Shown in pieces: positions 48,408 through 53,836 of a stretch of 53,836 nt of DNA. The stretch lies in IMG/VR virus record IMGVR_UViG_3300045257_000186, positions 1-53,836 of that record. One strand, given 5' to 3'. Numbering within the stretch: the stretch's first letter is position 1; every line of letters starts with the position of its first letter. Origin of the DNA: a virus. The notes under the pieces are model-generated. The model ran no database searches. It saw only the letters and a list, made by a program, of their open reading frames with translations, and was not told the DNA's origin. Position numbers and translations under genes: made by a program.

Positions 48408-49949
48408 ATGCCCCCGCCCGTCATCCCGAACCCAGGTGTAGAGATCGTTACCGACCTGTTCGGCGATGAACTGTTCATCTTCGAGTCTGGGTCGCAGCAG
48501 ATCAAAGAGGTCACCGCCGCCAATCTCAAACGCTTCTGTGGCGGCGGCGGTACCGGCGACGGCAATACCGGAGCGACAGGGGCCACAGGCGCAACGGGAG
48601 CTACAGGCAACGACGGCAATACCGGGGCGACCGGGTTAACTGGCGTAAACGGCGTCACGGGAGCAACAGGCGCGGCTGGGACTACCGGCAGCACGGGTTC
48701 GACTGGGCCAACGGGCGCTGCCGGCACGACAGGAAGCACGGGGCCGACCGGGGCCGCCGGCCAAACCGGATCGACCGGCCCAACAGGCGCACAAGGTAAT
48801 ACTGGTAATACCGGGACCGCTGGCGCGAATGGCAATACCGGTGCCACCGGACCAACCGGTGCGGCAGGGCAGACCGGATCGACGGGTCCGACTGGCGCGC
48901 AAGGCAATACGGGGAACACTGGCGCTGCTGGCACCACCGGTTCGACTGGTTCGACAGGCCCCACGGGAGCCCAAGGAAATACGGGTAACACGGGTGGAAC
49001 AGGAGGCACCGGAGTCACCGGCAATACCGGTGGGACGGGTGGGACTGGCGCCACGGGAAATACCGGTGCCGCACAACCTTTCACTTGGAACTACTCGACG
49101 ACGACCACTATGGCGTCGCCCGGTACCGGGTTCTTCCGTGCCGACAACGCGACCTGGGCCAGCGTCGCTAATCTCGCGGTCATGGACACCACTGCGGACA
49201 CCGGCAATCCAGACGTTCACGCTTATCTGGAAGCCATCCCGGTCGGGTCAACGCTCTTCATCAAGGACATCACGACTCTTGGCGCGATCGCCATCTTTAC
49301 CGTCACCACCGTAACCCCGCAGGGCTCGCATACTTGGACCCAATACGCCGTCACCTTCGTCAGCCAAACCGGCACATTCACCAATAACGACAATTGCCAG
49401 ATTTCGTTTGCCGGGCCGAAGGGAAATACCGGAAACACGGGCGGGACCGGAGGAACCGGAGCGACTGGGAATACCGGGGCCGCCGGTACGACCGGCCCGA
49501 CGGGGGCTCAGGGTAATACGGGTGGCACAGGCGGAACTGGACAAACCGGGGCAGCGGGGACCACGGGACCGACCGGTGCGCAAGGAAACACGGGAAATAC
49601 GGGAGGAACCGGGGGCACCGGTGGGACTGGTGGCACTGGTGCTACCGGCGCCGGCTACGCCGTCGGCGCAACGGTCGATTTCAAGTTTTCCACCAAGATC
49701 AACGGCGTGCCGACAAGCCTGACTGGTTCTGCCGCGATCAGCGTGTACCAGGGCGGCAATTCTACGCCGTTCACGACAGGCGTTAGCTTGACGACGGACT
49801 ACAATAGCACCGTGGGATTGAATGACGTTTCGATCGGAGCGACCGGTGCTAATTATACCGCAGGCCATGACTACGACGTGGTGATTACCACGGGGACGGT
49901 CGGTGGTATAAGTCAGGTTGGGACAGTGGTGGGGCACTTTACGCTATGA
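48408..49949 (+). CDS. Collagen-like fibre protein with two shafts, 513 aa
   Basis: Module [40 protein letters not shown], then ~170 residues of Gly-X-Y, an internal ~110-residue beta domain ([20 protein letters not shown]), a second shaft of ~75 residues, and a C-terminal domain of ~95 residues ([40 protein letters not shown]) that reappears as a free protein at 51797-52138. Confidence 0.8.
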   Translation: MPPPVIPNPGVEIVTDLFGDELFIFESGSQQIKEVTAANLKRFCGGGGTGDGNTGATGATGATGATGNDGNTGATGLTGVNGVTGATGAAGTTGSTGSTGPTGAAGTTGSTGPTGAAGQTGSTGPTGAQGNTGNTGTAGANGNTGATGPTGAAGQTGSTGPTGAQGNTGNTGAAGTTGSTGSTGPTGAQGNTGNTGGTGGTGVTGNTGGTGGTGATGNTGAAQPFTWNYSTTTTMASPGTGFFRADNATWASVANLAVMDTTADTGNPDVHAYLEAIPVGSTLFIKDITTLGAIAIFTVTTVTPQGSHTWTQYAVTFVSQTGTFTNNDNCQISFAGPKGNTGNTGGTGGTGATGNTGAAGTTGPTGAQGNTGGTGGTGQTGAAGTTGPTGAQGNTGNTGGTGGTGGTGGTGATGAGYAVGATVDFKFSTKINGVPTSLTGSAAISVYQGGNSTPFTTGVSLTTDYNSTVGLNDVSIGATGANYTAGHDYDVVITTGTVGGISQVGTVVGHFTL

Positions 49950-50875
49950 GCAATGTCAGCTTTCCGCTAACCGACGTCCAAGTCTTTACCAGCGGCTCAG
50001 GCAATTGGACTAAGCCGCAATGGGCGACGCTGGTGCAGGCGATCTGTGTTGGTGCGGGCGGTTCCGGCGGAGGGGGAACCTTTACCGCTACTGGAGCTAG
50101 TGGCACCGGCGGCGGCGGCGGCGGCGGCGCCGCGGCGCCGCTCATCGCGTTTTTCCAACCGTCGGACCTTGGGTCCACCGAAGCTTATGCTGTCGGTGCC
50201 GGCGCAATTGGCGGCACTGGAAGCACGGCCGGCACAGGCGCCTCGGGGACCAACGGCGGAAATTCGACTTTTGGCGGCACCACGGTAGCAATCCAGACAG
50301 CCTATGGCGGCGGCGGCGGCGGCGGCGGCACTATCGTCAGCGGCAGTGTTGGCGGCGGCGGCGCTGGCCTCGCTGGTGCCGGCTCGCAAGGTCAAATTTC
50401 CGCCGGAGGCGCCTCCGGTGCCAACGGCGGCGTTGGCGGTTCTGGAAACGGTAGTAGCGCTGGCACCAACATCGGCGGCGGCGGCGGTGGTAGCGTCAGC
50501 AGCGTGTCGCTTCTCGTAGTCACTCCATCGCCGGTTTTCACGGGGGCCGGCGGCGGTGGTGCCGGTGGTCCGAAAACGACAGTGCCGGCTTATGGTGCCG
50601 GCGGCACCGGAGCATCGATCAATAGTGTGTTGCCGGGTGGAGCGGGGGCGGCAGCTTCGACCGGAACGGTTGGCGGCCCCGGCCTCCCTGGACCGTTCGG
50701 AACTCCTGGCTCCGGGGGCGGCGGCGGAGGCGCGAGCGCAACTGTAGCCGGCAATGGCGGCGCGGGCGGTTATCCCGGCGGCGGCGGCGGCGGCGGCGGC
50801 TCGTCGATCACGACAGGAACTTCGGGGAATGGCGGTGCCGGAGCCAATGGCATTGTCGTTGTTATTTCGACATGA
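49946..50875 (+). CDS. Glycine-rich adhesin-like protein 1, 309 aa
   Basis: Opens with [20 protein letters not shown], the F-x-x-x-x-x-W-x-K-P entry of glycine-rich phage tail domains, followed by long Gly runs (GGGGGGG) interleaved with short strands ([20 protein letters not shown]). Such domains form poly-glycine sandwiches at adhesin tips, with receptor specificity set by the loops. The start overlaps the previous stop by four bases. Confidence 0.7.
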   Translation: MSNVSFPLTDVQVFTSGSGNWTKPQWATLVQAICVGAGGSGGGGTFTATGASGTGGGGGGGAAAPLIAFFQPSDLGSTEAYAVGAGAIGGTGSTAGTGASGTNGGNSTFGGTTVAIQTAYGGGGGGGGTIVSGSVGGGGAGLAGAGSQGQISAGGASGANGGVGGSGNGSSAGTNIGGGGGGSVSSVSLLVVTPSPVFTGAGGGGAGGPKTTVPAYGAGGTGASINSVLPGGAGAAASTGTVGGPGLPGPFGTPGSGGGGGGASATVAGNGGAGGYPGGGGGGGGSSITTGTSGNGGAGANGIVVVIST

Positions 50876-51796
50876 CCAACGCCGTTATTTTCCCCCGCAG
50901 CCACCTCGATAAATTCACGACCGGAACTGCTCAATCCTGGTCAAAAGTGAATTGGGCCAAAACCGTCAGGATCATTATGATCGGCGGCGGAGGTGCGGGC
51001 GGCGGCGGTCTTAGGAGCGGTGCAACAGGGAGTGGCGGCGGCGGCGGCGGCGGCGGTCTATTCCTCGACCGCACGTTTGCCGCGAGCCAATTGGGGACTA
51101 CCGAGACTTACACGGTTGGGGCCGCGGTTGTCGGCGGGGCGGGCGCTACCGGCGACACGCTGCCAGGAAACCAAGGTGCAACCGGCAGCTCAACGACTTT
51201 CACTATCGCCGGCCTCGGCATCACCATGACCGCCTACGGCGGCGGAGCCGGCGCGGGGGGCCAAGTAGGAGCAATCTCTGGCGGAGGTGGAGGCGCTGGG
51301 CGTGCCGGCGCAGGTGGCAGTGCCGTGACGTCGACGCAAGGCACAGCCGGTGCAGACGGTGGCGCTACAGGCGCGGTCGGCGGGGGTCCCAATCTCGACT
51401 TTAACGGCGGAGCCGGTGGGTGCAGCGGTCTCAATAGTGCCGCCGCGCCTACACAAGTTGGGCCTGTGGTTCGCGGCGGCGGCGGCGGCGGGGCTGGGTG
51501 TGGCAAAGGAACCGCCACGAATGGCACCGGCGCCACCGGCAACATTAGCCGCGACCAAGCAGGAGGCCTGCCCGGCGCCGCGGGTGTCAATGGCGGCACG
51601 GGAAAGCCGGGGTTTGGCTATCCCGGCAGCGGCGGCGGCGGTGGGGGTTCTGCCTCTGCGGCCGGCGGAACCGCCGGTGCTGGCGGCGACGGCGGCATCC
51701 CTGGCGGCGGCGGCGGCGGAGCCGGCGCAGGCGGCACAGGACATACCGGCGGGGCCGGTGGCACCGGAGCGAGGGGCGAGATTTGGGTTATCCAGT

Positions 51797-51804
<8 letters not shown>
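50872..51804 (+). CDS. Glycine-rich adhesin-like protein 2, 310 aa
   Basis: Paralogue of the preceding protein with the same length and layout: LDKFTTGTAQSWSKVNWAKT, IIMIGGGGAGGGG, TETYTVGAAVVGGAG. Loop sequences differ. The start overlaps by four bases, the end overlaps the next gene by eight. Two adjacent adhesins of equal length but different loops suggest two receptor specificities. Confidence 0.7.
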
Positions 51805-53430
<1,626 letters not shown>

Positions 53431-53461
53431 TAAAACATGCTTATCCAATAAGGAGGCTAAA

Positions 53462-53584
53462 ATGCACGTTGAATTTACTTGGTCAAAATGGACGCTCATG
53501 TTCACGCAGCAACAGACGCCTAGCGGGATAGATAAATGGCTGACGGTTGGTCCGCTTCACGTCAGATGGACTAGGAAAGATTAG
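53462..53584 (+). CDS. Very small protein, 40 aa, paralogue of 37048-37173
   Basis: AGGAGGCTAAA precedes the ATG. MHVEFTWSKWTLMFTQQQTP, then KWLTVGPLHVRWTRKD; shares the W-x-x-GP-x-x-x-W centre with the 41-residue protein at 37048. A tiny beta protein of unknown function, in a late position here and an early one there. Confidence 0.5.
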   Translation: MHVEFTWSKWTLMFTQQQTPSGIDKWLTVGPLHVRWTRKD

Positions 53585-53593
53585 GAGCCTCCC

Positions 53594-53830
53594 ATGTCAT
53601 TCCTCGGATTAGGCAGCGCGCCCGCACCGCCTCCGCCACCGCCGGCCCCTCCGCATCCGCCGACCATGGCGAGTTCGGCCGTGCAACTGGCCGGCCAGCA
53701 AGCGGCGGTTGAAGCGGCCGCAGCCGGAGGTGCCGGATTCTCGGATACCGTCAAGACCGGATCGCTCGGCGCACCGAAGCCGAGCACCACGGCCGGCGCA
53801 TCAACACTCGGCGGCACACCGTCAACCTAA
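53594..53830 (+). CDS. Pro/Ala-rich protein before the next gene, 78 aa
   Basis: AGGAGCCTCCC precedes the ATG. MSFLGLGSAPAPPPPPPAPP, then a helix AVQLAGQQAAVEAAAAGGAG and a Gly/Thr/Ser-rich end. The stop is immediately followed by ATG 53831. Small proteins like this often stand before the portal gene in podoviruses; no family recognised. Confidence 0.5.
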   Translation: MSFLGLGSAPAPPPPPPAPPHPPTMASSAVQLAGQQAAVEAAAAGGAGFSDTVKTGSLGAPKPSTTAGASTLGGTPST

Positions 53831-53836
53831 ATGGCC
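53831..53836 (+). other. First two codons of the next gene (cut by window edge)
   Basis: ATG GCC directly after the preceding stop. By gene order a portal gene would be expected here; only six bases are visible. Confidence 0.3.

Overview
The window is a high-G+C tailed-phage genome segment, most likely a podovirus of an alphaproteobacterium, probably Rhizobiales-like. It encodes tail-tube (T7 gp11/gp12-like) proteins, a T7-style internal virion set (gp13/gp14-like proteins, a transglycosylase and a 1434-residue ejection protein), both terminase subunits and a phage GcrA, a cell-cycle regulator family restricted to alphaproteobacteria. No portal, capsid, DNA polymerase, primase, helicase, integrase or lysogeny repressor was recognised. 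Portal and capsid genes probably lie just outside: the left edge cuts the end of a gene, and an ATG opens at the right edge. The absence of replication genes suggests reliance on the host replisome.

Layout. 1-20.6 kb: virion genes, all rightward except one endonuclease. They hold three tail-tube A paralogues separated by two unrelated HNH endonucleases, a tail-tube B-like protein, an IPT plus BNR/Asp-box host-contact protein, and the internal virion proteins; the largest of these is overprinted by a second frame at 17.6-17.9 kb. 20.6-23.9 kb: first tail-fibre locus. 23.9-29.2 kb: lysis and exported-protein block (holin candidates, GH24 endolysin, lipoproteins, cysteine-peptidase-like proteins, tiny membrane peptides). 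29.2-33.7 kb: leftward operon with a secreted beta-helix protein, a single-strand-annealing-type protein, a RecE/ExoVIII-like nuclease and an Acb2-like anti-CBASS sponge. 33.7-36.1 kb: a divergent promoter region with a perfect inverted repeat, then GcrA and a RuvC-like resolvase. 36.1-40.5 kb: two leftward operons of small genes, several preceded by a conserved hairpin. 40.8-45.5 kb: terminase small subunit, a run of tiny zinc-ribbon and coiled-coil genes, terminase large subunit. 46.1-53.4 kb: second, larger fibre locus.

Three features stand out. (1) Eight proteins at two loci share a ~40-residue N-terminal module followed by collagen-like repeats, adhesin-like domains or nothing, with poly-glycine adhesin-like proteins and a free-standing copy of one C-terminal domain alongside: a modular fibre repertoire. 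(2) Four arrays of a degenerate 5-bp unit, GGYNN (reverse NNRCC), 14 to 39 units long, fill intergenic spaces and have run into the end of the endolysin gene. (3) A family of hairpins with a fixed CGGCA(A/G) loop and different, fully paired stems precedes small leftward genes. Two apparent cases of overprinting (17.6 kb and 41.6 kb) rest on codon-position composition that I counted by eye.
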